DNA of 64,000 nt from Gemmobacter sp964439015 (GCA_964439015.1 CAYTMV010000001.1:62001-126000), one strand, 5' to 3'; positions 25,850 to 33,759 are shown, counted from the first letter of the stretch. The notes: generated by a model not told the origin, from the letters alone. A program made the numbers and translations.

Positions 25850-27048
25850 TTTGCCAGGATCTCGTCTTGCTGGGGATCATCGGGCATCCGCGCCTGCGGC
25901 TTGCGGAGGGTGACGGCCAGATAGGGCAGGCCGCGCGTCTCGAACCGGCGGGCGTTCACTTCAGCCTGGATCGGCCCGTCATGGTGCTGGGCGTCGACCA
26001 GGATCGGCGCCCGCAGCGCCCCGGTCACGCTTTGCTCGGTCAGGGTCATCAGGCGATGCGGATGCGCGGCGGCGCTGACCAGCTTTTCCAGCGGCTGGCC
26101 GACGATCATGTCGGTGTTCATGCCAAAGAAAACCCGGGCGGCGGTGTTGGCCAGCAGGATCAGGCCGCTGCCATCGACCAGCAGCAGGGCCTCGGGCACT
26201 GCCACGAGGGCCAGTTCCAGATCGCCCATCCGCTTGCGCAGCTCGTCATTGCGGCGCAGGTGCTTGGAGACATCGCGCACCGTGCCCCACATCCTGTGCA
26301 GCTGGTTGTTGCGGATCAGCCCGCGCACGTCGTTTTCGACATCGACCGTGGTGCCGTCGTAACGGGTGTCGTGGGACAGCGCGCGCACCACGTCAAAGTT
26401 GTTGCGCAGCAGGAAAAGCGCGAAGGCCTCGTTTCCCGGGTTGCGGTCGAAGATCTCTCGCACCGGCCGGTCATTCAGATCCTGATCATCCGGCAGCCGG
26501 TAAAACCGCCCCATCGCGGCGTTGCAAAACCGCCAATGCCGGCGGTTCTCGAACATCTGGCGTACGATCTCCTGCTCCGGGGCGGACAGGTCAACCGGCT
26601 CGGCATATTCGATGCACCAGCTGGGATCGTCCGAGGCGTTGAGGATGTCGATCAACACCGCCTTGCCCTCGGCAAGGGCGTCGCGGTCGGCAAAAGAGGC
26701 GTGATGCCATTTGAAGGTCCGCAGGGTCCGTGTCGGACCCGAGCCCTCAACCTCGACGACCGCACAGACGTTCTGTGGCCTTCCATCGGCGCGGCGCAGT
26801 TCAAGCACAAGGGCCTTGGGCGCGTTTTGGGGGTGGTCAAGGATGTTGGAAAGATGTGCGCGGGCGCTGCGGCTGTAGATCCGCGACCAGTCGGCGCCCG
26901 TGATCTCTTCTGTCGCATAACCCAGCCATGCGGCCTGACGGTCGTCGCAAGCCAGGATGATCCCCTGATCCGAAATGCGGTCGATCATCGCCACGTTCTC
27001 ATCCTCTGGCGAGGGGATCGGGGAAGATGCGGCGGAAACGGGTGTCAT
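25846..27048 (-). CDS. Triple-PAS sensor/regulatory protein
   Basis: This 400-residue cytoplasmic protein appears to consist of three PAS modules (about 15-120, 130-240 and 265-385) and nothing else. There is no histidine kinase, GGDEF or HTH part. The third module, starting LELALVAVPEALLLVDGSG, is the clearest. It is the first gene of an operon with the sigma-54 activator and rpoN, coupled by a 4-base overlap. I infer that it binds the inducer or a redox signal and acts on the PAS domain of the activator. It is not PpsR, because it lacks the C-terminal HTH. Confidence 0.72.
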   Translation of the reverse strand: MTPVSAASSPIPSPEDENVAMIDRISDQGIILACDDRQAAWLGYATEEITGADWSRIYSRSARAHLSNILDHPQNAPKALVLELRRADGRPQNVCAVVEVEGSGPTRTLRTFKWHHASFADRDALAEGKAVLIDILNASDDPSWCIEYAEPVDLSAPEQEIVRQMFENRRHWRFCNAAMGRFYRLPDDQDLNDRPVREIFDRNPGNEAFALFLLRNNFDVVRALSHDTRYDGTTVDVENDVRGLIRNNQLHRMWGTVRDVSKHLRRNDELRKRMGDLELALVAVPEALLLVDGSGLILLANTAARVFFGMNTDMIVGQPLEKLVSAAAHPHRLMTLTEQSVTGALRAPILVDAQHHDGPIQAEVNARRFETRGLPYLAVTLRKPQARMPDDPQQDEILAK

Positions 27049-27138
27049 GGCGGGGCCTGCGATGCGTCGGGGATACTGCGTTCCGTCAATGCTGGCGCTG
27101 ACGGATACAGGCGGTCAAGGGGCTTGTTGTGGGTGATG

Positions 27139-27172
27139 TAAGTATGCGCTGCAAAACTGCAGCGCATACTTA
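27139..27172. promoter_or_regulatory. Perfect 15-bp inverted repeat upstream of the regulator operon
   Basis: Two perfect 15-base arms (left arm TAAGTATGCGCTGCA) flank the spacer AAAC. It lies 91 bases before the triple-PAS gene and 25 after the MFS stop codon. With only a weak T stretch it could be a terminator of the MFS gene. Its length and perfection would also suit an operator of the regulatory operon. Confidence 0.6.
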
Positions 27173-27196
27173 ATTTTGCAGCGGATGAGTCCGATT

Positions 27197-28411
27197 TCAG
27201 GCCGCGCTTGGCACGCGCCGACGCAGGCCCCGCAGGCTGCGATAGGCGATGAACGCGCCGCCAAGCGTGGCGAGGATCAGCAGGTTATTCACATGCCCGA
27301 CAATGACATAGCTGCCATCCGCGATCAGCGCGCCCCCAAGGCTGGGCCCGACGAACAGGCCGACCATCAGCGCGCTGCCTGCCGCGGCCGCCACCCGGCC
27401 CTCCACATCCATCTCGGCGGCAAGGGCCGTCAGATAGGACAGGCAGAAGAAATAGCTGCCAACCCAGAACAGCGCCGAAATCGAATAGAGCGTGGCATCA
27501 TTGGACGCCTGGCTGACCAGATAGGTCACCAGACCCGAGGCGATGATTCCGACGACCAGTGGCAGACGCAGGCCAAACCGCGCCCCGATCACCGTTGCCA
27601 GCAGCGGACCGACAAGCCCGAACAGCGCCGAGTTCGCCAGAAGCGCGCCAACCTCGGCTTCGCTCAGTCCCGCTTCCATGCCGGTCGTGGCGATGAACGC
27701 CCACGAAATGGTGTCGCGCAACGAGAAGCAGAAGAAGGCGATCAGGATGGCGATGCCGCCCATGTCGAGGATCGAGAAGTGGCCACGATCGGTCTGGTGC
27801 GCCTTCACGAACTCCTGGGTCGGTGCGGCTTTCGGCAGAAACACCAGCAAAGGCGACAGGACGGCAACGGTGCCGGCCAATGCCAGATAGACCCCGGTTT
27901 GCCCGTAGGCCTCGCTGATCGGGCCGAAGATCCGGGAAATGACCGCCATCACGAAGACGAACAGCACGGTCATGTGGCCGGCAAACTTTTCGGGCTGCTC
28001 TGCATTGGCGACGGTTGCATTGCCGGTGGCCAGCGCCAGACCCGCGCCCAGACCAGCGCAGGTCCGCAGCACCATCAGCGACTCATAGCTGCCCCAGATG
28101 GCGCTGGCGAGGTTGGCCAGGACGACGATGGCCGCGCCTGCCATCGCAACCGTGCGGCGGTTGATGACCGCGACCCGCGGCGCAAGCAGCACCGAAGTCA
28201 CGAAGACGCCGGCAAATTCCAATGTGCTGAGCAAACCGGCCTGGGCCTCGTCAAGGCCGAGGCTGGCCATGTTGGCACCCACCATGAAGGGCAGCGCGAT
28301 CAGCGCCAGCAATCCGGTGCCATAGGCAGCGGCAAAGGCGGCCAGCAAGGTGCCCCAGTTGTTGGGCATCAAATCCCTGAGCCCTCCGGGGGCGAGGGGT
28401 CTTTCGGTCAT
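27197..28411 (-). CDS. MFS transporter
   Basis: This 404-residue protein has about 12 hydrophobic segments and the glycine/alanine-rich helices of the major facilitator superfamily. No motif identifies a substrate. The ATG at 28411 follows GGGAGA. A perfect sigma-54 site lies 41 bases upstream, identical to that of the diflavin reductase, so it belongs to the same regulon. I infer uptake of the pathway substrate; export of a product is an alternative. Confidence 0.85.
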   Translation of the reverse strand: MTERPLAPGGLRDLMPNNWGTLLAAFAAAYGTGLLALIALPFMVGANMASLGLDEAQAGLLSTLEFAGVFVTSVLLAPRVAVINRRTVAMAGAAIVVLANLASAIWGSYESLMVLRTCAGLGAGLALATGNATVANAEQPEKFAGHMTVLFVFVMAVISRIFGPISEAYGQTGVYLALAGTVAVLSPLLVFLPKAAPTQEFVKAHQTDRGHFSILDMGGIAILIAFFCFSLRDTISWAFIATTGMEAGLSEAEVGALLANSALFGLVGPLLATVIGARFGLRLPLVVGIIASGLVTYLVSQASNDATLYSISALFWVGSYFFCLSYLTALAAEMDVEGRVAAAAGSALMVGLFVGPSLGGALIADGSYVIVGHVNNLLILATLGGAFIAYRSLRGLRRRVPSAA

Positions 28412-28452
28412 GGCAGTCTCCCTGTTTGTCTTGTTTTTCTGTTGATCGGGGA

Positions 28453-28468
28453 TGCAAGACCTGTGCCA
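28453..28468 (-). promoter_or_regulatory. Sigma-54 (-24/-12) promoter of the MFS gene
   Basis: The minus strand reads TGGCACAGGTCTTGCA, an exact match to TGGCAC-N5-TTGC[AT] and identical to 14762-14777. The predicted start near 28442 gives a leader of about 31 nt with a good ribosome site. Confidence 0.9.
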
Positions 28469-28543
28469 GATTTGTCCACCTGACAAGAAACCTGTCGTTT
28501 CAACACGCTAGGCTTGCGGGGCGGTTGGTGTTGTATCCAGTGG

Positions 28544-28568
28544 TGCAGCAGGGCTGCATCACGTGATG
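28544..28568. promoter_or_regulatory. Adjoining palindromes, candidate activator (UAS) site
   Basis: TGCAGC-AGG-GCTGCA (28544-28558) runs into the perfect 12-base palindrome CATCACGTGATG (28557-28568). They lie about 75-100 bases upstream of the sigma-54 site of the MFS gene, the usual distance for an enhancer. The link to the activator is inference. Confidence 0.4.
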
Positions 28569-28641
28569 AGGTTGCGCTTCCGTTGGCGGCCCGGCCTTGG
28601 CGCCGGGAGGGATGTGGATGGTCTGGATCTCGCGGTGGGCT

Positions 28642-28815
28642 GTGCTGCGCCTGCATCCGGGCCCTGTGGCGACGGGCCTGAGCGCCGACTTTGCAGCCAA
28701 TCATCCGACCATTTCGGCGCGGGCTTCGGCCCCGGCGCTGTTGGAGGTGATGAACCGCCTGACCCCGGCCGACAGCGGCACCTTCCGGGACTGGAAGGGC
28801 CGGCCGGTGCCGTGG
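28642..28815 (+). pseudogene. C-terminal fragment of a short-chain dehydrogenase
   Basis: The plus-strand frame encodes LHPGPVATGLSADF and later LLEVMNRLTPADSGTF with a PVPW end. This resembles the C-terminus of C-factor type SDR proteins (HPGWVxTDM, then GLTxxDSGxFxxYDGxxLPW). The Rossmann half and catalytic residues are missing, and the preceding codons are unrelated. It is therefore a broken remnant. Confidence 0.55.
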
Positions 28816-28941
28816 GGAGGTCAGTCTGCGAGGACGTGGCGTAGTTTCATCGCCTCTGCCGGTGTGAGTCCGGTTGGCCATCGAAGTGAATGGTGGAGAT
28901 GGAGTTTGAAGGCTTCAACCAAGGACCGTGCGAAGTCGCCG

Positions 28942-29101
28942 ATGACCAATACCACCATGGACCTGTCCGGGTTTCTGCCAAGGGAGTATCACGAAGACTG
29001 CTTGCACGGCATCGCCGAAGCCGTGCTGCGACTTTTCACGAAGACCGAGGTGGAAGGCATCGTCGGCGCCGGACGACTCGAACGCAGCGGCTACCGAACC
29101 C
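28942..29101 (+). mobile_element. 5' remnant of an IS256-family transposase
   Basis: About 53 residues beginning MTNTTMDLSGFLPREYHED contain AVLRLFTKTEVEGIVGAGRLERS. This corresponds to the N-terminal LxxExxxxVGAGxxERSxxR region of IS256-type transposases. After ...RTQ the similarity stops and hemF sequence begins on the other strand. The DDE catalytic part and the terminal repeats are absent. It marks an old insertion followed by deletion. Confidence 0.6.
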
Positions 29102-29109
29102 AGCTGGGA

Positions 29110-29964
29110 TCAAATCCACTTGGCCAGCGGCGGCAGGCTCATCAACACGGCATCCGGGTTATGTCCGGTCTCCAGCCCGAACTTCGTGCCACGGTCGTAG
29201 ACAAGATTGTATTCGGCATAAAGCCCGCGGTGGATCAGTTGCGTCTCGCGATCTGCATCGGTGAAAGGTTGGGCATGATGCCTTTCGGCCAGCGGCAGGA
29301 AGGCCGGCAGGAAGGCGCGGCCCACATCCTGCGTGAAGGCGAAATCTGCCGCCCAATCGCCGGTGTTCAGATCGTCGTAGAAGATCCCGCCCACGCCCCG
29401 TGCCCGCCCCCGGTGGGGGATGAAGAAATACTCATCTGCCCAGGCCTTGAAGCGCGGATAGCGGTCTGCGCCATGGGCCTCGCAGGCAAGGCGCAGCGTG
29501 GCGTGGAAATGGGCGGTATCCTCGGGGTATTCGATGCAGGGATTGAGGTCGGCGCCACCGCCGAACCACCAGGCGCCCGGGGTCCAGAACATCCGCGTGT
29601 TCATGTGAACCGCCGGCGCGTGGGGGTTTTGCATATGGGCGACAAGGCTGATGCCGCTGGCCCAGAAACGCGGGTCCTCGGCCATGCCGGGCACGCCGCG
29701 CGCCGCCATCGCGGCCTGCGCCCGCGCGCCAAGGCTGCCCCAGACGGTCGAGATGTTGACGCCCACCTTTTCGAACACCCGGCCGCCGCGCATCACGCTC
29801 ATCAATCCGCCGCCGCCATCCGGGCGGGAGGTGGGCGTGACCTCGAAGCGGCCTGCCGGACAAGCGCCGCCCGCCTGATCCTCCAGCCCTTCGAAGGCTG
29901 CAACGATCTGGTCGCGCAGGCTGGAAAACCACGCGGCTGCCTCGGTCTTTTCGCTGTCCATCAT
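29110..29964 (-). CDS. hemF: Oxygen-dependent coproporphyrinogen III oxidase HemF, shortened C-terminus
   Basis: This 284-residue HemF converts coproporphyrinogen III to protoporphyrinogen IX with oxygen. The substrate-binding and catalytic stretches are present: PAVHMNTRMFW, WWFGGGADLNP, IFYDDLNTGDW and the LYAEYNLVYDRGTKFGL signature. The protein ends at LMSLPPLAKWI. Family members continue for roughly 25 more residues after the PPLxxW motif, ending near RDW. The loss coincides with the IS256 remnant. Activity may be reduced. Start is the first of two ATGs (29964, 29961). Confidence 0.9.
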   Translation of the reverse strand: MMDSEKTEAAAWFSSLRDQIVAAFEGLEDQAGGACPAGRFEVTPTSRPDGGGGLMSVMRGGRVFEKVGVNISTVWGSLGARAQAAMAARGVPGMAEDPRFWASGISLVAHMQNPHAPAVHMNTRMFWTPGAWWFGGGADLNPCIEYPEDTAHFHATLRLACEAHGADRYPRFKAWADEYFFIPHRGRARGVGGIFYDDLNTGDWAADFAFTQDVGRAFLPAFLPLAERHHAQPFTDADRETQLIHRGLYAEYNLVYDRGTKFGLETGHNPDAVLMSLPPLAKWI

Positions 29965-30082
29965 CCTCGCCCCTCCGGTTCGCACGGCGGCTTCTAACCG
30001 CATTGCCGCGCGCTTTCCAGAAACGGTTTGTCTGAGGCCCCTGCGCGCGCTAGCATTTGCGGGCAAGCAAAGGATGTCCCCC

Positions 30083-30481
30083 ATGAAACCGATCCACCCG
30101 CTGATCGCCATTCTGCCGCTGCTGGCCGCTTGCGGCACCCCGCAAGAGCAGTGCATCGCCCGCGAAACCCGCGACCTGCGCGTGGTCGAGCAACTGATTG
30201 CGGAAAGCGAGCGCAATCTGGCGCGCGGTTATGCAATGGTCGAGACGACGGTCTGGCGGACAGACTGGGAGCCCTGCGGTCCCGTGATCGTCGACAAGAA
30301 TGGCAAGGTGCTTCCGCGGCGCATGTGCCTTGAAGATGTGCCCGAAACGGTGCGCCGTCCCAAGGCGATCGACCTGAACGCCGAGGCGGCGGCGCTGAAA
30401 CAGCTGAAGGCCAAGCGGCTGTCGCTGCAAAAGGCGGCAGAGCCGGCGATTGCCGCCTGCCGCCGCGCCTATCCCCAGTGA
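30083..30481 (+). CDS. Small lipoprotein of unknown function
   Basis: This 132-residue protein has a signal peptide and lipobox (LLAACG), followed by a helical domain with four further cysteines (QEQCIAR, EPCGP, RRMCLED, AACRRAYP) that could form two disulfides in the periplasm. I chose the ATG at 30083 because AAAGGA lies at the right distance; an ATG at 30074 is inside that site. It ends directly before the stop of the SDR gene on the other strand. Function unknown. Confidence 0.75.
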   Translation: MKPIHPLIAILPLLAACGTPQEQCIARETRDLRVVEQLIAESERNLARGYAMVETTVWRTDWEPCGPVIVDKNGKVLPRRMCLEDVPETVRRPKAIDLNAEAAALKQLKAKRLSLQKAAEPAIAACRRAYPQ

Positions 30482-31285
30482 TCAGAACGCCGGGACGCGC
30501 ACCGGATCCAGCAGCCCGCGGCCGCCATCCACCGTCAACACCTGCCCGGTGACGAACCCGGCGCCGTCCGAGGCCAGAAACTGCACCGCATCCACCAGTT
30601 CCGCCGGGGGCGCAATGCGGTGCAGGGGCGTGCCGTCGACGATCACCTGTCGCCACTCGGGGTGATCTTTCAGCTTGTATTGCAGGCAGGCCGACATGAC
30701 CGAGCCGAAGGCGATCGCATTGACGCGGATGCCCTTGGGGGCCAGCGCGACCGCCATGGCGCGGGTCATCTGTTCGACCGCAGCAGCCGCGATCGAAAAC
30801 CCAAGCAATTCCGGCTGCACCTGCCGAGCGGCGGTTGACGATAGGTTGATGATCGAACCTGAAGGGGCCTCGCCGGCGGCCTCGGCCTGCGCGATCATCC
30901 GCTTGGCTGTCATCTGGGTCAGGCGCAGGGCAGTCATCAGGTTTTGCTGAAGCATCTCCTCCACTGCGTCCTCATCGGGGGAAAGCGGGTTGGAGGTCAG
31001 CATCTGCCGGCTGGCGTTGACCAACACATCCACGCGGCCAAAGGCATCTATCGTGGCGGACAAAAGGTTGGTGATCGTCAGTTTCTTGCGCAGATCACCC
31101 GCAAACATCCGCACCGGACCCTCGGCCCGGGCGGCGGCGCCCAGCTCGGCGTCAAGCCGGGCCTCGTCGATATCGGCAAAGACGACATTGGCGCCCCGGT
31201 CCTGAAAATGCCGGGCGATGGCCAGACCGACGCCATTGGCGGCCCCGGTGACAATGCAAGTCTTGCCGGTGATGATCAGCGACAT
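30482..31285 (-). CDS. SDR-family protein without catalytic Tyr/Lys
   Basis: This 267-residue protein has the SDR fold with the cofactor motif TGAANGVG (residues 13-20) and the catalytic-site serine region NLSS (Ser150). The usual YxxxK is replaced by Phe163 and Ala167 (GFSIAAAAV). The C-terminal motif GQVLTVDGG is normal. It therefore probably binds NAD(P) but cannot run the standard reaction, unless another residue takes over. It lies 9 bases downstream of the methyltransferase gene and shares its direction. Confidence 0.85.
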   Translation of the reverse strand: MSLIITGKTCIVTGAANGVGLAIARHFQDRGANVVFADIDEARLDAELGAAARAEGPVRMFAGDLRKKLTITNLLSATIDAFGRVDVLVNASRQMLTSNPLSPDEDAVEEMLQQNLMTALRLTQMTAKRMIAQAEAAGEAPSGSIINLSSTAARQVQPELLGFSIAAAAVEQMTRAMAVALAPKGIRVNAIAFGSVMSACLQYKLKDHPEWRQVIVDGTPLHRIAPPAELVDAVQFLASDGAGFVTGQVLTVDGGRGLLDPVRVPAF

Positions 31286-31294
31286 GGGATATCC

Positions 31295-32299
31295 TCAGAG
31301 GCGGCGCTTCACGGGGCGGCGCGCATGGGTCAGGCGGAAAGTGCCGTTGCCGCCAAGGTCTTCCACCTCCCGGAAGTGCTGGCGCAGCACCGCATCATAG
31401 GGCAGGTGGCGGTTGGCGACCATCCACAGATCGCCCTCGGGCGACAGGATGCGCGCCGCCGCAACGATGAATTCCGCCCCCAGCGCCGGATCGGCCTTGC
31501 GTGTGGTGTGGAACGGCGGGTTCATCACCACATGATCGGCGTGACCGTCGGCGCGGAACTGGGTGGCATCAGCCCAGACAAACCGCACCCGCGGATCGGC
31601 GCAGTTTTCGCGCGCGCAGGCCAGTGCATCAGCCTCGGCCTCGACCAGATCGAGACGCTTTACGCCCTTGCGTGCCAGCACGGCGCGGCCCAGATACCCC
31701 CAGCCTGCCCCCAGATCGACGGTGTAGCCGGGCAGATAATCCGGCAGCACCCCCGCCAGCAGGACCGAGGCAGGGTCGGGGCCATCGGCCGAGAAGACGC
31801 CCGGTCGGGTAACGAAATCCCCCTCGATCCGGATGGGCTGGGCGGCCCAATCTGAAAGTCGGTCGGTGGCGGCAAAATGCGCCAGCTTGCCATGCGCCTT
31901 TGCCACCGGTTTCGACAGCGCCACGCGGGTCCGCAGGTCTTTCAGCAGCGAATCGACGCCGTCGGTCTTGAACCCGTCCACCACGACAAGCCCGCTGGGG
32001 ACCACGGCCGCGCAGGCGGCCGCGATCAGGGCGCGGGCCTCGGCCTTGGCGCGGGGCAGGAACACGATCGCCCCCGCATGCCCCTGGCCCGCCTCGGTGG
32101 CGACGGTGAAACCGCGGGCGGCAAGCTGGTCATGGACGACCTTGTTGCCCTGCACCACGGTCAGCCGCGCGCGCGGCAGGCTGGCCAGCCCGTCCTCGGG
32201 GCGGGCGCGAAACAGCACGAGGCTGCCAGTTTCAGGCAGCGCCAGCGCACCGGTGTCCAGCGCATGGGCCAGACGGGTATCTCGGTCGATCTCGGCCAT
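31295..32299 (-). CDS. rsmC: RsmC-like rRNA (guanine-N2) methyltransferase
   Basis: This 334-residue protein has two methyltransferase-like halves. The C-terminal half holds the SAM motif VDLGAGWGYLG and the catalytic NPPFH used by N2-guanine and N6-adenine methyltransferases. A degenerate N-terminal half with FKTDGVDSLLKDL is typical of RsmC/RlmG. RsmC methylates G1207 of 16S rRNA. Length fits. RlmG is the main alternative. Confidence 0.8.
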   Translation of the reverse strand: MAEIDRDTRLAHALDTGALALPETGSLVLFRARPEDGLASLPRARLTVVQGNKVVHDQLAARGFTVATEAGQGHAGAIVFLPRAKAEARALIAAACAAVVPSGLVVVDGFKTDGVDSLLKDLRTRVALSKPVAKAHGKLAHFAATDRLSDWAAQPIRIEGDFVTRPGVFSADGPDPASVLLAGVLPDYLPGYTVDLGAGWGYLGRAVLARKGVKRLDLVEAEADALACARENCADPRVRFVWADATQFRADGHADHVVMNPPFHTTRKADPALGAEFIVAAARILSPEGDLWMVANRHLPYDAVLRQHFREVEDLGGNGTFRLTHARRPVKRRL

Positions 32300-32307
32300 G
32301 GTCCGGC

Positions 32308-33759
32308 TTATGACTCTCTGAACGCTCGGTTGAAGTAGTCGGTGAACGGCTTGATGAGGTAGGCAAGCGGGGTTCTGTCGTCGGTCTTGATGAAGGCTTC
32401 GACAGGCATGCCCGGCAGCAGCGTCAGACCTTCGAGCTTTTCGATCTCGCCTTGGTCCAGCGTGATTTCGGCGCGGTAGAAGGTCGCGCCGCTGCGCTGA
32501 TCCGACAGGGCGTCGGCCGAAACTTTCGTGACATGGCCGGTCAGTTCCGGCGTGGTGCGCGAGGAAAAGGCCGAGAAGATCAGCTTGGCTTCCTGCCCCG
32601 CATAGACCTGATCGACATGGATCGGCGAAACCTGCGCCGCGATCACCAGCGGGCGGTCCTGAGGGATCAGATACAGCACCGGATCGGCGGGGCGCAGCAC
32701 CGAGCGCGGCGTTGTGGTCTGCAAGCCCAGCACCACCCCCGAAACCGGGGCGCGGATATCCAGCCGGGCCACCTGTTCCGTCAGGGCGCGGCGACGCTCG
32801 GCCAGCTCAAGCTCCTGGCTGCCGATGTCGCGCAGCTGGGTCGAGGCCTCTTCGCGGCGGGTGGAGGCCATGCGCAGCATCTCGATCTCGATTTCCGAAA
32901 TGCTCTCGCGGGCCTGTGCCGCACTGGCCTCCAGCTCGCCCACTTGCCCGGCCAGCCGGGCCTCTTCGCGTTGCAGCGCCAGAACCCGGCTGGATTGCGC
33001 CAGCCCCTTGTCCAGCAGCGCCTGCTGATCGCCCAGTTCCTGACTGATCAGATTTTGCTGGGTGGTCAGGGCTGCGGATTGGGCGGTGATGCCCTTGATC
33101 TGCGACTCGATCTGGGCGCGGCGTTCGGTCAGTTGGGCCATCTGCCGCGAGAGGGTCTCGGCACGAGCCTCGAACAGCAGCACCTGACCCTCCATCAGCT
33201 CGGCCACCTCTGGACGGGTCTTGGCCATGTCCTGAAGTTCGGCCGGGAAGGTGAACTCTGTCGCGTCGTCACGTTCGGCGGTCAGCCGGGCGCGGCGCGC
33301 CATGATCTCGAACAGCTGCCCCTCGACGATCGCAAGTTCCGATTTCACCAGCGATCCGTCCAGCGTCAGCAACAGGTCGCCCGCCGCGACCTTATCGCCC
33401 TCCTTGACGGCGATGGACGCCACCACCCCGCCATCGGGATGCTGCACGACCTGGCGCGAGCTTTCGACCTCGATCTGGCCCGGCGCGATCACCGCGCCGG
33501 CAATGTTGGTCGCGACCGACCAGATGCCAAAGCCGCCCAGCAGCACGGCCAATGAGACAAAGCCCACGATCAGGTGGCGACGCGGCGACCAGGCCTCGGC
33601 GGCGCCATCGACCGTGGGGCCGGAGGTTTTGAACGGCACCTTGGGCGCCTCGGCCGGGGTGGGGGCTGGGGCGGTGGCCTTGGCCACGGTGTCGGGCCGC
33701 GACTCCGGTTGCAGGATTGTCACGGCGGCGGCGTCGGGGCGTTTCGGGGACTCGCTCAT
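32308..33759 (-). CDS. Type I secretion periplasmic adaptor (HlyD family)
   Basis: This 483-residue protein has an N-terminal proline/alanine-rich cytoplasmic part, one membrane helix (about 62-84), a biotinyl-lipoyl strand pair (GQIEVESSRQVVQHPDGG), a long alpha-helical hairpin with coiled coils (about 140-320), and the C-terminal HlyD beta-barrel (VLYLIPQDRPLVIAAQVSP). It would link the inner-membrane ABC transporter to a TolC-like outer-membrane channel. Its start overlaps the ABC gene stop by 4 bases. Neither a TolC gene nor an RTX-type substrate gene is in the window. Confidence 0.92.
   Translation of the reverse strand: MSESPKRPDAAAVTILQPESRPDTVAKATAPAPTPAEAPKVPFKTSGPTVDGAAEAWSPRRHLIVGFVSLAVLLGGFGIWSVATNIAGAVIAPGQIEVESSRQVVQHPDGGVVASIAVKEGDKVAAGDLLLTLDGSLVKSELAIVEGQLFEIMARRARLTAERDDATEFTFPAELQDMAKTRPEVAELMEGQVLLFEARAETLSRQMAQLTERRAQIESQIKGITAQSAALTTQQNLISQELGDQQALLDKGLAQSSRVLALQREEARLAGQVGELEASAAQARESISEIEIEMLRMASTRREEASTQLRDIGSQELELAERRRALTEQVARLDIRAPVSGVVLGLQTTTPRSVLRPADPVLYLIPQDRPLVIAAQVSPIHVDQVYAGQEAKLIFSAFSSRTTPELTGHVTKVSADALSDQRSGATFYRAEITLDQGEIEKLEGLTLLPGMPVEAFIKTDDRTPLAYLIKPFTDYFNRAFRES

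Larger units (their letters stand above)
28469..28941. other. Gene-poor region upstream of the MFS gene
   Basis: This stretch holds a TTGTC-N5-GACAA dyad (28472-28486) next to the MFS promoter, the palindromes at 28544-28568 and an SDR fragment (28642-28815). A minus-strand frame of 45 codons (28958 to 28821) has no recognised match. No intact gene is evident, and the composition suggests decayed accessory DNA. Confidence 0.6.

Noticed and set aside
25846..27048. PpsR/CrtJ-type photosynthesis repressor
   Set aside because: It has PAS domains but no C-terminal helix-turn-helix, and no photosynthesis genes are nearby.
28821..28958. 45-codon minus-strand frame ending in LRHVLAD next to the IS256 remnant
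   Set aside because: It lies in decayed DNA and overlaps the start of the transposase fragment. I could not link it to any family, so it is not called a gene.
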